Of a stretch of DNA of 64,000 bases, positions 1-9,717 are shown piece by piece. The first letter of the stretch is position 1. Every line of letters starts with the position of its first letter. The notes under the pieces were generated by a model. That model had not been told where the DNA came from. It ran no database searches and saw nothing but the letters and a program-made list of their open reading frames with translations. The position numbers and the translations under genes are program-made. Source of the stretch: Symsagittifera roscoffensis (taxonomy: Eukaryota; Xenacoelomorpha; Acoela; Convolutidae); assembly GCF_963678635.1 (NCBI RefSeq), contig NC_087071.1:24192013-24256012 (forward strand), given 5' to 3'.

Positions 1-2432
1 TAAGGAAATTGTTTAAAAGCTTATTTTGTTCCATTGCTCGGTTTGGAACAAGGTATAATTGAATTTTTCCATAGTTTGTAAGACTTGATCCTTGTGCAGT
101 GGCTAGTTTACTTGAGGTTTTAGAAGGGCAAAGTTTTGAATGTAGGATTTGAATTTCCCTCCGTGTGGGAAGGCTTATAAAATATGATTCTGCTCTTGAA
201 TCAATTAAAAAATCAATTTTAAGATCTGCGATTGAGTTTCATTTTTGGGCTTTTCAATAGGAGTGGGATTTTCCAAGTTTTTCTTTGGTTGTTGTTTTCT
301 TTTTCTGGTATTTTGATTTATAATGTTCAGTTTTGAACTTTCGTTTTGACTTTCGTCGTCTGTAGTTTCTCAAGGCATGTGTTTCAAATATAATTCCTAT
401 TTTTCTGAGTTGTCAAAACCGGGAAGGTCTGGATGTGTTTTTCCTATTGATTTTATTTCATTAATTCGTCTCTGATGTTTTGGTGTACTACTTCTCCTGT
501 TTTGAATTTGTGAATTTGAATATGGGTATTGTTTCTATGTGGTGACTGAGAATAGTTTCTCTGTCTGTTTGGATAGTTGTTCTTTCGGTTCTCAGAGTTA
601 TCACGGGATCTATTTTTGTTATTGTTGTAATATGGTCTATAGTTAGAGTAATTCCGTGATCTATTCATCGAATGTTTTTAGTTTCCTTTGTTTGAATAAA
701 TTTGATTTCGAATGTATGATCAATTTCTTGAACAGTCCTTAGAATAGTTTTGTTTCGAGAGTTTGAATCAGAACTATTTCTATTGTTATTTGAGTAATTA
801 CTTCAATTTGAGTTTGATCTTGAATACTTATTTCGATACCGATTATTCTGACTTTTTGATCTGCTACATCTGTTTTGTGAATAATTGTGTGAAATTCTTC
901 TGTCTGTGACCTTCCGCGAAGGTATTTTGATATGGAGACTTTGGTCTATAATTATTGTAGCTATCTGGAAGGGGTTTTCCCGAGCTGTTGTTACATTGAA
1001 CGTTTTTGTTTGCTAGACTTTGATCTTTTTTCATGTTATGCTTTTAGGTTTTCTTGGCTCTCTGTGTTTTTGTGGTTTATTTTGGTTGTCTTGTTGTTTT
1101 TTTGTTTGTATTCAGCAAAGCTATGTCCATATCTACGACAATAGTTGCACCAATTTTTGAATCGTGGTTCACCTTCAAAATTTGGATTCATTTCGGAAAT
1201 GTTTAGTATATGGGTAATTTTTCTGCTAATTTATTATCAGAGTCTTAGATATCATTAAATTGTGAAGTTGATGTTTGGATATTGTTCAAATTTTGCAGTT
1301 TTAAATTTTCTATTCATTTTAATTTCATAGTGACTTCAGCTTGTACCAGTTTGTCTACTAGTTTTCGAAAATTTATGTCGGGTTCTCGGATTAATGATGG
1401 ATATGATGCTCTTTTTTATGCAATTTTTCAGAATTCTGGTGATGGAGTCAACATTAAAATTTCAGTCAGTTTCGTATTTTTGTAGTCATGTGTTTTCAGG
1501 GTGTATGCTTTTCTTATTAGGGTTTCGATACTTATTGCGAGCTAATTTTTTGTTTCGTTAGGGAGTCTACGGATTTCGTTGCATAGTTTTCTTTGGCGTT
1601 GTTTGTTTCTTCGGAGTCAGCATTTTTGTAAACTCTTCTATGAAAATTTTCCAATCTGTTTTAATTTCTAAAGGTAGATCTGAAAACCATTTTTGAGCTG
1701 CACCCTTAAATGTGGTTTGGATTTAATTTGTACGTCTATAAATCCATTTTCGATAGAGTGATGTAATAACTGGTTCAGGGACTATGTTTAATTTTAAATT
1801 CGTTCTAACTGCTTTCAGGTAGTCTTCTACTGAGTATGCCGGGTATGTTCCTGTGAATACCATGAGTGTCATCTTCAGAATAACGTGGCTGAGTGTAGCT
1901 CTTTGTTGTCCCTTAAAGAAAACTGGTTGGAGAGCTGGTTGCGGTATCTGTTTATTGTAATTTTGTTCTTGTGATTGATTTTGATCTGTATGTAGGAAGG
2001 GTTTGTTATCGCTCTATTTTTTTAAATATTTGCGAGAAAATCATAATTGCGATTTGGAAAATTATTTCTATTTGGTGGCTTTTTGTTTTGATTCGTTGGT
2101 CGTGGCTTGGTTTTTGGTCTATATGATTGATAGTCCTTTTGTGAAAATTATGGAACGACGGTTGGTTTACTATCGATGAAAGGTTGTTTGTGGAAATGGA
2201 GAACTTTTATTTTATGGTGTTGTACAAGTTTTGGTTGAACAGGAGAAAAACTCTGTTGTGTTGTTGTGGCTATTATTTCAACTTTTTCCTCATATACAAA
2301 ATGTGATGAGGATTGGATATCCTGTTGTATTAAAGGTTTCTTGTGTACTTATAAAGTTGAGCTTAAACTACTTTTTTCTGTTCTTTCGTTGAAAATTTTG
2401 TGATATTTTATGGGTGTTGCATCAAGAGTGAG
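1..2432 (-). pseudogene. Degenerate ORF3 tail, gag and protease start (tandem unit 1)
   Basis: On the minus strand this reads from the C-terminal part of an ORF3 relative (near 2,430), through a gag start codon at 1,863-1,861, into an N/R/S-rich nucleocapsid-like stretch (453-668), and ends at the window edge inside the protease. The gag start resembles that of the intact element. Many frameshifts and stops are present. The protease active-site triplet near 185-230 reads DSR instead of DSG. The block matches 3,806-6,250 at an offset of about 3.81 kb, so it is one half of a tandem duplication inside an old element. Confidence 0.75.
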
Positions 2433-2603
2433 AAAAAAATGTGATTTATCTGGGGCTGCTTTTATGTATTCTTTTAGTAAATTTTGACGATACTTTTCTA
2501 ATAAGTTAAACCTTTCCTGCTTTGTTTGTGACACTATGTGAACATCGTCTAAATGTGTGATAAAAGTTTTGCTGAGATTAAATGGACGAAAATTTTTGCT
2601 CAT
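2349..2603 (-). pseudogene. Chimeric ORF: RT fragment fused to ORF3 sequence
   Basis: This 84-codon minus-strand frame begins in RT sequence (HLDD box, then KAAPDKSHFFLT, which aligns with KAAPNKSHFFLT in the intact element). At about 2,433 it switches to ORF3 sequence (DATPIKYH, which aligns with DATPLNYN). The frame stays open across the junction. The join marks the end of the 3.8-kb tandem unit and is the product of rearrangement or template switching, not a functional gene. Confidence 0.7.
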
Positions 2604-3740
2604 AAAAGCTGAAAAAGCTGCTGGTCCTATGGATATTCCATATGACTATCTATCAATTTCGTATTGATGATTTCTAATAACGACTTGTGTGAGCCGACAT
2701 GATTGTTTGTCTATTTGCATTTGGTTGTATGCACTGATCATGTCGGCAGTAGTAAAAATTGTTCAGTTTATTTTTGCGAGTATAAATTCAGATTCATCAG
2801 TTAGGGAAATGAGATATCTTGCGTCTAGGACAATTCGACTTTAGCGAGAGCGAGCTTGATGAAGGTTTTTCCTATAGGTTGTTCTTCTTTTTTTACTGGT
2901 GATATGATTTCTTTTTGTTTGAGAACGTCTAGTAGTCTGTTTACTTTATCTTGTAAATGGATTGGTACTTTACTTTCTCGTTGCTTTTTGAAAACTGCGT
3001 CTGGTTCAAGAGGAAGGTGTAATGGTGAATGTATTTTTTCAAAGTCAAATTAAGTTGTAGCGTAGACCATTGGGTATTTCAATTATAATTCTGCAATTTG
3101 ATCAATTTCTTTTTCATTATTTTGTAATTATTGAAAGTTGAACATTAAGAGAAGTTTTTTTTTGTTCATTTGTATGTTTGAGATTTGAAATGTGGGTTTA
3201 AAATAATGTGTTTTTGTGAATAATCCGTGTTTCGTTTATAGTAATTTGAATTCTATTTAATAGGAAAAATTGATTTGCAAAAATCTATTAGCTTGAAATT
3301 AAAATTTATTCTTAAGGCTCTTTTTTCTGTCGGTTGAAATTTTGCATTTGTTTGGCAATATCCTAGAAGTCGTAAAATTAAGGTGATTTTGTATGGTGAA
3401 TTATTGTATACATGTAGAGATGTTTCATCTTAGTTTTTATCCTTTGCATACTTAATGGTTAAATTTGTTACTAAAAAAATTGATGAAGTGGTATAAATTC
3501 AAGGTCGGACATACATAAACTTTGTTTGTTTTGATCATTTTTATTTTGATGTACTTGATTTATAGAGAGGTATTGAAACTGGTTTCAAGTGTTTGAGTTG
3601 TTGATTTTATATGGGGTAGAGTTTTGAGAAAAATGGTGTTGCCTATTGACTTTTTTGAAAATATTAGAGTTGTTTTATTTTTTTTTTGAATAATTGTCCT
3701 TTATATGTAACTTGCTATTCAAGATGTTGATAATTGGGAA
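2604..3740 (-). pseudogene. Degenerate RT and protease-RT spacer (unit 2)
   Basis: This is the minus-strand continuation between the protease fragment (3,741-4,049) and the RT palm end. Recognisable RT pieces lie at about 2,604-3,060, including the palm core that precedes YLDD and a counterpart of the intact element's ARYLNS box. The stretch 3,060-3,740 corresponds to the poorly conserved spacer between protease and RT. Frames are broken repeatedly. The same region occurs at 42,050-43,200. Confidence 0.65.
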
Positions 3741-4049
3741 TCATTTTGTAATAAAGGGTATTCCAACCTTATTTTGTTTTGTATATGCTATGTAAAACAT
3801 TTGCTTAACGAAATTATTTAAAAGTTTATTTTGTTCCATTGCTCGGTTTGGAACAAGGTATAATTGAATTTTTCCATAGTTTGTAAGACTTGATCCTTGT
3901 GCAGTGGCTAGTTTACTTGAGGTTTTAGAAGGGCAAAGTTTTGAATGTAGGGTTTGAATTTCCCTATGTGTGGGAAAGCTTACAAAATTTGATTCTGCTC
4001 CTGAATCAATTAAAAAATCATTTTTAAGATCTGCGTTTGAAAGTTTCAT
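3741..4049 (-). pseudogene. Aspartic protease fragment of an old Ty3-like relative
   Basis: This 102-codon minus-strand open stretch carries DFLIDSGAESN, the catalytic D-S-G motif of retroelement proteases, followed by TSSKLATAQGS and NYGKIQL blocks that match the protease of the intact element (13,819-14,100). It ends at GIPFITK, the counterpart of GIPFISK. It shows family identity and opposite orientation relative to the young element. It lies between degenerate gag (to its right) and degenerate RT (to its left), so the gene order is pro-pol. Confidence 0.8.
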
Positions 4050-5680
4050 TTTTTGGGCTTTTCAATAGGAGTGGGATTGTTCAAGTTTTTTCTTTGGTTG
4101 TTGTTTTCTATTTCTGGTATTTTGATTTATAATGTTCAGTTTTGAATTTTCTTTTTCACCTTCGTCGTCTGTAGTTTCTCATGGTATGTGTTTTAACTAT
4201 AATTCCTAATTTTCTGAGTTGTCAAAACCGGGAAGGTCTGGACGTGTTTTTTCTACTGATTTTATTTTATTTTTTCGTCTCTGATGTTTTGGTGCACTAC
4301 TTCTCCTGTTTTGAATTTGTGAATTCGAATATTGAGTGTTGTTTCTATGTGGTGACTGAGAATAGTTTCTCTGTCTGTTTGGATAGTTGTTCTTTCGGTT
4401 CTCAGAGTTATCACGGGATCTATTATTGTTATTGTTGTAATATAGTCTAATGTTAGAGTAATTCCGTGATCTATTCATCGAATGTTTTTAGTTTCCTTTG
4501 TTTGAATAATTTTGATTTCGATTGTATGATCAATTTCCTGAACAATCCTTAGAATAGTTTTGTTTCGAGAGTTTGAATCAGAATTATTTCTATTGATTTT
4601 TGAGTAATTACTTCTATTTGAGTTTGATCTTGAATACTTATTTCGAGACCGATAATTCTGATTCTTTGATCTTCTACATCTGTTTTGTGAATTATTTTGT
4701 GAAATTCTTCTGTCCGGGATACTTCCGCGAAGTCATTTTGATATGGAGCCTTTGGTCTATAATTATTGTAGCTATCTGGAAGGGGTTTTCCCGAGCTGTT
4801 GATACATTGAACGTTTTTATTTGCTAGACTTTGATCTTCTTTCATGTTATGCTTTTAAGTTTTCTTGGCTCTCTGTGTTTTTGTGGTTTATTTTGGTTGT
4901 CTTGTTGTTTTTTTGTTTGTATTCAGCAAAGCTATGTCCATATCTACGACATCAGTTGCACCAATTTTTGAATCGTGGTTCCTCTTCGAAATTTGGATTC
5001 TTTTCGAAAATGTTTAGTATATCGGTGATTTTTTCTGCTAATTTATTATTAATGTCTTAGATATCATTAAGTTGTGAAGTTGATTTTTGGATGTTGTTCA
5101 CATTTTGCAGTTTTAAAATTTTTATTTATTTTAATTTGTTAGTGACTTCAGCTTGTTCTAGTTTGTCTAAACTTTTTCGAAAATTTAAGTCGGGTTCTCG
5201 GATTAATGGTGGATATGATGCTCTCTTTTTTTATGCAATTTTTCGTAATTCTGGTGACGGAGTCATCATTAAATTTTCAGTCAGTTTCGTATTTTTGTAG
5301 TCAGGTGTTTTCAGGGTGTATGCTTTTCTTATTAGGGTTTCGATACTTTTTGCGAGCTATTTTTTTGTTTCGTTAGGGAGTCTACGGATTTCGTTGCATT
5401 GTTTTCTTTGGTGTTGTTTGTTTCTTCGGAGTCAAGCATTTTTGTAAACTCTTCTAGGAAAATTTTCCAATCTGTTTCAATTTCTAAAGGTAGATCTGAA
5501 AACCACTTTTGAGCTGCATCCTTAAGTGTGGTTTGGATTTAAACTGTACGTCTATAAAACCATTTTTGATAGAGTGGTGTAATAACTGGTTCTGGGTTTA
5601 TGTTTAATTTTAAATTCATTGTAACAGAGTTCAGGTAGTCTTCTTTTGAGTATGCCGGGTATGTTCCTGTGAATACCATG
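4050..5680 (-). pseudogene. Degenerate gag of the old minus-strand element
   Basis: The gag start codon is at 5,680-5,678, followed by a stretch that matches the intact gag N-terminus (MVFTGT, then YxxEDYLN). Downstream a zinc-knuckle region (about 4,910-4,960) and the N/R/S/Y-rich tract (4,206-4,478) are still readable, for example NRSRNYSN and SQSPHRNN. Frameshifts separate the pieces. The paralogous copy starts at 45,058. Confidence 0.75.
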
Positions 5681-5699
5681 AGTGTCATCTTCAGAATAA

Positions 5700-6480
5700 C
5701 GTGGCTAATTTCTTGTGAATTGTTTGTTTGTTGGATTTTTGTTTTGTTGAAAAGTGGATAATTTTCACAAAGGTCTGTTGTAGTTCTTTGTTATCCCTTA
5801 AAGAAAACTGGTTGGAGAGCTGGTTGCGGTATCTGTTTATTGTATTTTTATTCTTGTGATTGACTTTGATGACGTATGTAGGAAGGGTTTGTTATCGCTC
5901 TTTTTAATTTAATATTTGCGAGAAAATCAAAATTGCGATATGGAAAATTTTTTCTATTTGGTGGCTTTTTGTTTGTTCGTTGGTCGTGGCTTGATTATTG
6001 GTCAAATGATTGATTGTCCTTTAGTGAAAACTATGGTTTACTATCGATGAAAGGTTGTTTGTGGAAATGGAGAACTTTGATTATATGGTGTTGTAAGTTT
6101 TGGTGGAACAGGAGAAAAACTCTGATGCGTTGTTGTAGCTATTTTTTCAGGTTTTTCCTCATATACAAAATGTGATGAGGATTGGATATCCTGTTGTGTT
6201 AAATGTTTTTTGTGTTTTCATAAAGTTTGATTTAAACTACTATTTCCTGTTCTTTCGCTGAAAATTGTGTCATATTTTATGGGTGTTACATCAATAGTAA
6301 GTGGAGTAACTCTTAAACAGTCTTTTTGTACAGAAACACTGGCAATCGCGGCACTTGAAATGTCAGTGGTGGTATTAACGAATAAGAGATGAGACCATTC
6401 AGGGTGCCAAACATAATCTGTTTGGTCTGCGAATATATTTTCATCGTCCTAAACTTGTGGTCAAAAAATCTTTTTTGATG
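5700..6480 (-). pseudogene. Degenerate ORF3 C-terminal half of the old element
   Basis: Around 6,290-6,440 the minus strand reads VWHPEWSH and a downstream VTPLTIDVTPIKY block. These align with VWDPEWSH and VTPLTIDATPLNY of ORF3 in the intact element. This shows that ORF3 is a family-wide gene upstream of gag and not a one-off acquisition. The N-terminal half is missing or unrecognisable here. Confidence 0.65.
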
Positions 6481-7733
6481 TTGAAGTGAAATCTAATTCG
6501 TGAACAAACTAGTCTAATCTGAACCATGCTAGGATTCTTCGTAGATCATTTTTTACATTTTGTGAGATTTCGTTATTAGCGAGCGTTTCACGGATTGTGT
6601 AAAATAAATTGTGAGAAAAGGTTAATGTCTTGCAAAGGTATTGTATATCGAGATGAATCATCATCCCAAACATCACTTGCGTTTCGAGATGTTTCGGTCG
6701 GTGATTTTTCTAGTGTTTTTTGTTCAAATATAGATATATAATTATAAATAATAGAGAAAACGTTGTTTGTAAAGATTTAGTTTGCTCTTCGCGAATTTTG
6801 TTCTTGGATATTTTTTTAAGATATTTTTTCGATTAATCCTGGTTCTTTGATAAGTGTTGGAGACCGTTTGAAGCCGTTAGACAGTTTTGATTATGCACTG
6901 GGGAGAACAAAGTTGTTCTGATTGATTCAAGTGAGGCTTTGATGATCAAGTCAACTGAATGACATAAAATTTTAATTTAAGTTTTAATTTGAAGATCCAA
7001 GGAAAACCTTGATGATATTTTCTTGAGGAAAATAAGATAATCAAAAAAATAAGGCTCGGCCTTGATAATCTTTTAAAAATAAAGTTTAGGTTGAAAAAAT
7101 GATAAATTTAAAGATTTGTTTAAGAGTTATGACTTTAGATGGTGTTCGTTTAATTGTAGTTATGTTTCATAATTGTGATGTTAGAATAATTGTAGTTATG
7201 TTTCAAATGAGACAGCGAGAATAAAAATTTTGTATTTTTATTCAATAAAGTAACTATTTTACAAAAGTTTTTAAAATTGAATTACTGCAGATTTTGATGA
7301 TAGGAATGACTTGGGTATCTTTTTATAAGTCGTTTTTGTTTTATAATATAGTTAGGAAACACCAAGAAATTTATTGAAGAAAATTAAACTATTGCTCCAA
7401 GTAAACTTGTTTGAAGGTTAGGGAAAAAATCTTCTGGGTCGAGGATTTTGAAGGCATAAACCATTTGCTGTTTGTGTCGTTTTATCACGTAGTGACTTGT
7501 TTCGTTGTTCAACCGATGCTCACGAACTGATCTGGTCTTTCGTTCAATACCTGGTTTTTATCGTATTGTTTGAAATCTTGGCGTAAATTGATTGAGACGT
7601 AGAGACATTTCTGTTAAGTTTTCTATTACATCTAACTTTTTGCAACTTTTTGCAATGGTCTTTTTTCTACTACTATTTTGCAAAATCCATGTTAACTAGT
7701 AGGTCTTTGATCGAGACCTATGTTCGCACCAGA
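6481..7733 (-). other. Old-element 5' leader with decayed ORF1
   Basis: This is the region between the old LTR and ORF3, minus strand. It holds a primer-binding site next to the LTR (7,715-7,731; TGGTGCGAACATAGGTC on the minus strand, two bases from the LTR), a decayed ORF1 (about 7,612-7,430, starting MSLRLN with PGI and R-rich blocks and an in-frame stop), and one leader stem-loop motif (about 6,836-6,900, TCTAACG...TCCAAC...ACCAGG). No intact gene is present. Confidence 0.6.
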
Positions 7734-8058
7734 GGTAGCCTTCTCATAGTTTAATCCAGTTTAAGCCAGAGGTAGCTTTCTCATAGCGTAATTTCAGATA
7801 AGGTACACCATCTGTTCGTTACGCTATCTTTTTTTTTCGTCCAGATAGACTCGTGCAACTTCTTGGTCTAATATCAATCCTAATCTTACTCTTATTTCTC
7901 CTAGTCTCAATAGATCTAGCGTATACTGGTATTTGCGAGTTAGGTTTATGGAACTTGTCCAAAGGAGAACAACTGTCTTCTAAGATTTATTCAAATTGTC
8001 TGATGCTGAAACTACAAGAAGTTTTTGCACTACAAATGGTTGTCAGTGTTAAGTATAG
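7734..8058 (-). repeat. Old LTR, 3' part (interrupted by the young element)
   Basis: Read on the minus strand, this matches the young LTR at moderate identity: the TAAGATTAGGAT block, the CACGAxTCTATC block and the AGATAGCGT...GGTGTACC block. Its other end lies at 26,810-26,897, beyond the young insertion; together they make about 413 bp. A 38-bp internal duplication (agaggtagcyttctcatag twice, 7,731-7,790) sits at the primer-binding-site end. A paralogous uninterrupted copy is at 47,167-47,580. Confidence 0.8.
8055..8058. repeat. Target site duplication, left copy (atag)
   Basis: The four bases immediately before the left LTR (atag) are repeated immediately after the right LTR at 26,806-26,809. 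The paralogous empty site reads atgg (47,489-47,492) between the same flanks, which confirms the boundaries. Four to six bases is the usual duplication length for retroviral-type integrases. Confidence 0.9.
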
Positions 8059-8173
8059 TGGAACCTGATCTAAACTGCATTTTATGATTGGATAAATTAG
8101 ATATTTTACCAATGTAAAGTATTTAATATTAACCAATCATGATCCATCTAACTAACAATCCACTTATTTGTAA

Positions 8174-8201
8174 GTGCTGAAATTACTTGTAATTTCAGCA
8201 C
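8174..8201. repeat. LTR hairpin, 13-bp arms with 2-base loop
   Basis: GTGCTGAAATTAC, then TT, then GTAATTTCAGCAC, form a perfect inverted repeat. The same hairpin is at 26,511-26,538 in the 3' LTR. The older LTRs keep only a decayed version (GATGCTGAAACTACAAG type). It could be a protein-binding palindrome or an RNA hairpin; no function is shown. Confidence 0.85.
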
Positions 8202-8262
8202 CAGAGAGATTTGAATTTAACTTAGAAATTAGTTGGACTCTCCCGAGTACTTCAGCAGCCGC

Positions 8263-8268
8263 AATAAA
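8263..8268 (+). promoter_or_regulatory. Candidate polyadenylation signal AATAAA in LTR
   Basis: The canonical hexamer lies in a GC-balanced part of the LTR (GCAATAAACC). It would act in the 3' copy (26,600-26,605). It lies upstream of the TATA-like box, so if the latter defines the start of R, cleavage would need to occur well downstream of the hexamer. This is a candidate only. Confidence 0.4.
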
Positions 8269-8330
8269 CCAGAATACCCTAGATCTATTGAGCCTAGCAG
8301 AGACTAGTTAAACAACCTGAGACTAGATAG

Positions 8331-8338
8331 TATAAGAG
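8331..8338 (+). promoter_or_regulatory. Candidate TATA box of the LTR promoter
   Basis: TATAAGAG is followed by 130 bases to the LTR end, which would place transcription start near 8,360 and leave an R-U5 of about 110 bases. The motif is only partly kept in older LTRs. No transcript evidence is available here. Confidence 0.4.
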
Positions 8339-8470
8339 TAAGATTAGGATCGGTATTAGACTAAGAAGTTGCACGAATCTATCCGGCCGAAAATAAGATA
8401 GCGTGACGAGCAGACGGTGTACCCTATCCGAAATTACTCTATGAGTTGTACCCATCGGTCATAACTCATC

Positions 8471-8487
8471 TGGTGCGACCATAAGTC
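8471..8487 (+). promoter_or_regulatory. Primer-binding site
   Basis: TGGTGCGACCATAAGTC starts two bases after the LTR. Its complement ends in ...TCGCACCA, as expected for a tRNA 3' end. The complement continues with a TTCGA, resembling a T-loop, but the spacing to CCA is one base short of a canonical tRNA, so I do not assign the primer. Related sites sit two bases from each older LTR (7,715-7,731, 47,148-47,164 and 58,568-58,584 on the minus strand). Confidence 0.75.
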
Positions 8488-8555
8488 TCGAACAAGACCT
8501 TTATAGCTTAGAATTAACCAATAAAAAATTAGAATTTAGACAAAACATTTACAAA

Positions 8556-8789
8556 ATGTTATACGACGATAATTTAATCGAAATGTCTCTACGACTCAAT
8601 AGATCAGAGCCAATATTCCGAACGATAACAGAACTACCCGGAATTGGAAGAAGACCTCGAACCAGAGACGACATACGACAAAGTAGAAACTTGCCATATA
8701 GTTTTATGATAGTTCGGCAAAAGCCAGAACAAACTTTTGTATTTAGAATACTACTAGCAATGAATTTAGATTTTCATTTGCAAACATAA
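8556..8789 (+). CDS. ORF1: small basic leader protein, conserved in the family
   Basis: This 77-codon ORF lies in the 5' leader, 87 bases after the LTR. The start may be the first ATG or the internal ATG at 8,583, because only the sequence from MSLRLN onward is conserved. Decayed minus-strand copies near 7,612-7,430 and 37,615-37,440 align from that Met through a PGI-R-R block, an R-rich middle and an FRILLA-type end, at the protein level despite DNA divergence. It is Arg-rich (PGIGRRPRTRDD) with no cysteine and no membrane segment. I do not recognise a family. Its position in a retroelement leader suggests a regulatory or RNA-binding role, but that is inference. Confidence 0.6.
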   Translation: MLYDDNLIEMSLRLNRSEPIFRTITELPGIGRRPRTRDDIRQSRNLPYSFMIVRQKPEQTFVFRILLAMNLDFHLQT

Positions 8790-9717
8790 AATCTTGAAGT
8801 CAATCTTCAAAATCATTTCAGGCGCTAAACAAAATTATTAATATACAATAACGATTGATAAAAAGATCTCAGATCGTTTTCCTAAATTCTGCAGTAATAT
8901 ACAAAACATGTTTGAAAAATATTTATTGGAAAATCAAAATAAAAATTAGTAGCATGACAATAAATGGTTAGTAATCATAAATCATCCTGTTGTTCCAGCT
9001 TCATCACCTAAACATAACAGCATTCATAAGCTCACTAATATCATAAAAACACTAAATCTTTTCTTTACACAAATTTAAATCATTTTAAACTTAAATTCAC
9101 TTAAATTTAAAATCAGATAATCAAGGCTTATCCTTGGATCTTAAATCATTTTCTACTTAATTAAATTTCAAACTTGATCATCAAGGCCTATCCTTGGATC
9201 AAAAAGAACAATTTTGTTCTCCCCCACCCACTTAACTAGTGTCTAACGACCTCAAACGTCGATTCACTGTCCAACCCTTTCTAAAAACCCAGGACTAATA
9301 GAAATTTTTAAATAAAACTAATCATTCAAATTAGGATAAACAGTGAAGAACTTCGGTTATTCATCCTTCACTTGACCCCTCCTCTTACCAGACCCAGGAT
9401 AAATCTTAGACTTAGTAATTTTAAAATAGTATCTAACGAACTACTCGCGTTCTAATTATACCTGAACCTTGTGGATCGATTTACTATTCTCCAACCTTTG
9501 AACACAATCACTACCCCTAAGTAAGATTAAGTAAGTTAACACCTTAGCTTATACTAGTCACGAGAAAGTAAAAAATCATTCTTCGGAATAGATATACTTT
9601 TCTCTCCAACCCTAAACAAATAGACCCAGGTTAAGCTAACCAAAAAATTGTAAGGACTAACAGTTTAAGCAAATAGAAATCATTTAACAACCTTTTGCAC
9701 CCGTCATCCTAAACCTT
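8790..9717 (+). other. Untranslated leader between ORF1 and ORF2
   Basis: No open frame of note is present. The stretch 8,790-9,230 is A/T-rich. The segment 9,239-9,630 holds four successive stem-loops with a repeated tail (see the separate entry). The leader is recognisable on the minus strand at 36,520-37,640 and in part at 6,836-6,900, 46,215-46,300 and 57,640-57,700, so it is conserved better than much of gag in those copies. Confidence 0.6.
9239..9630 (+). promoter_or_regulatory. Array of four leader stem-loops with CCAACC/ACCCAGG tails
   Basis: Hairpin a: AGTG/CACT (9,239-9,242, 9,266-9,269) enclosing CGAC/GTCG. Hairpin b: AGTGAAG/CTTCACT (9,342-9,348, 9,366-9,372). Hairpin c: AATAGTA/TACTATT (9,425-9,431, 9,482-9,488). 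Hairpin d: GAGAAAGTA/TACTTTTCTC (9,562-9,570, 9,595-9,604). Tails CCAACC follow a, c and d; ACCCAGG follows a, b and d. Hairpins a and c share TCTAACGA and b and d share CTTCGG, so the array looks like a duplicated two-hairpin unit. All four recur in order on the minus strand at 36,590-36,960. Packaging, dimerisation or internal initiation are possible roles. Confidence 0.65.

Larger units (their letters stand above)
8059..8468 (+). repeat. 5' LTR of the young element (410 bp)
   Basis: This LTR starts TGGAACC and ends AACTCA. It is repeated at 26,396-26,805 with substitutions only at 8,077 (g versus a) and 8,273 (a versus t) by my visual comparison. It contains an AATAAA (8,263-8,268), a TATAAGAG box (8,331-8,338) and a near-perfect hairpin (8,174-8,201). 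The two related minus-strand LTRs at 7,734-8,058 plus 26,810-26,897 and at 47,167-47,580 share its ends and central blocks. Confidence 0.95.

Noticed and set aside
1..8058. CRISPR-like or satellite explanation for the repeated blocks
   Set aside because: Repeat units are kilobases long and align with gag, protease, RT and LTR, so retroelement duplication explains them.
7853..8068. 71-codon plus-strand frame ending in the young LTR
   Set aside because: It is the antisense of the old LTR and runs across the insertion boundary, so it is younger than the insertion and accidental.
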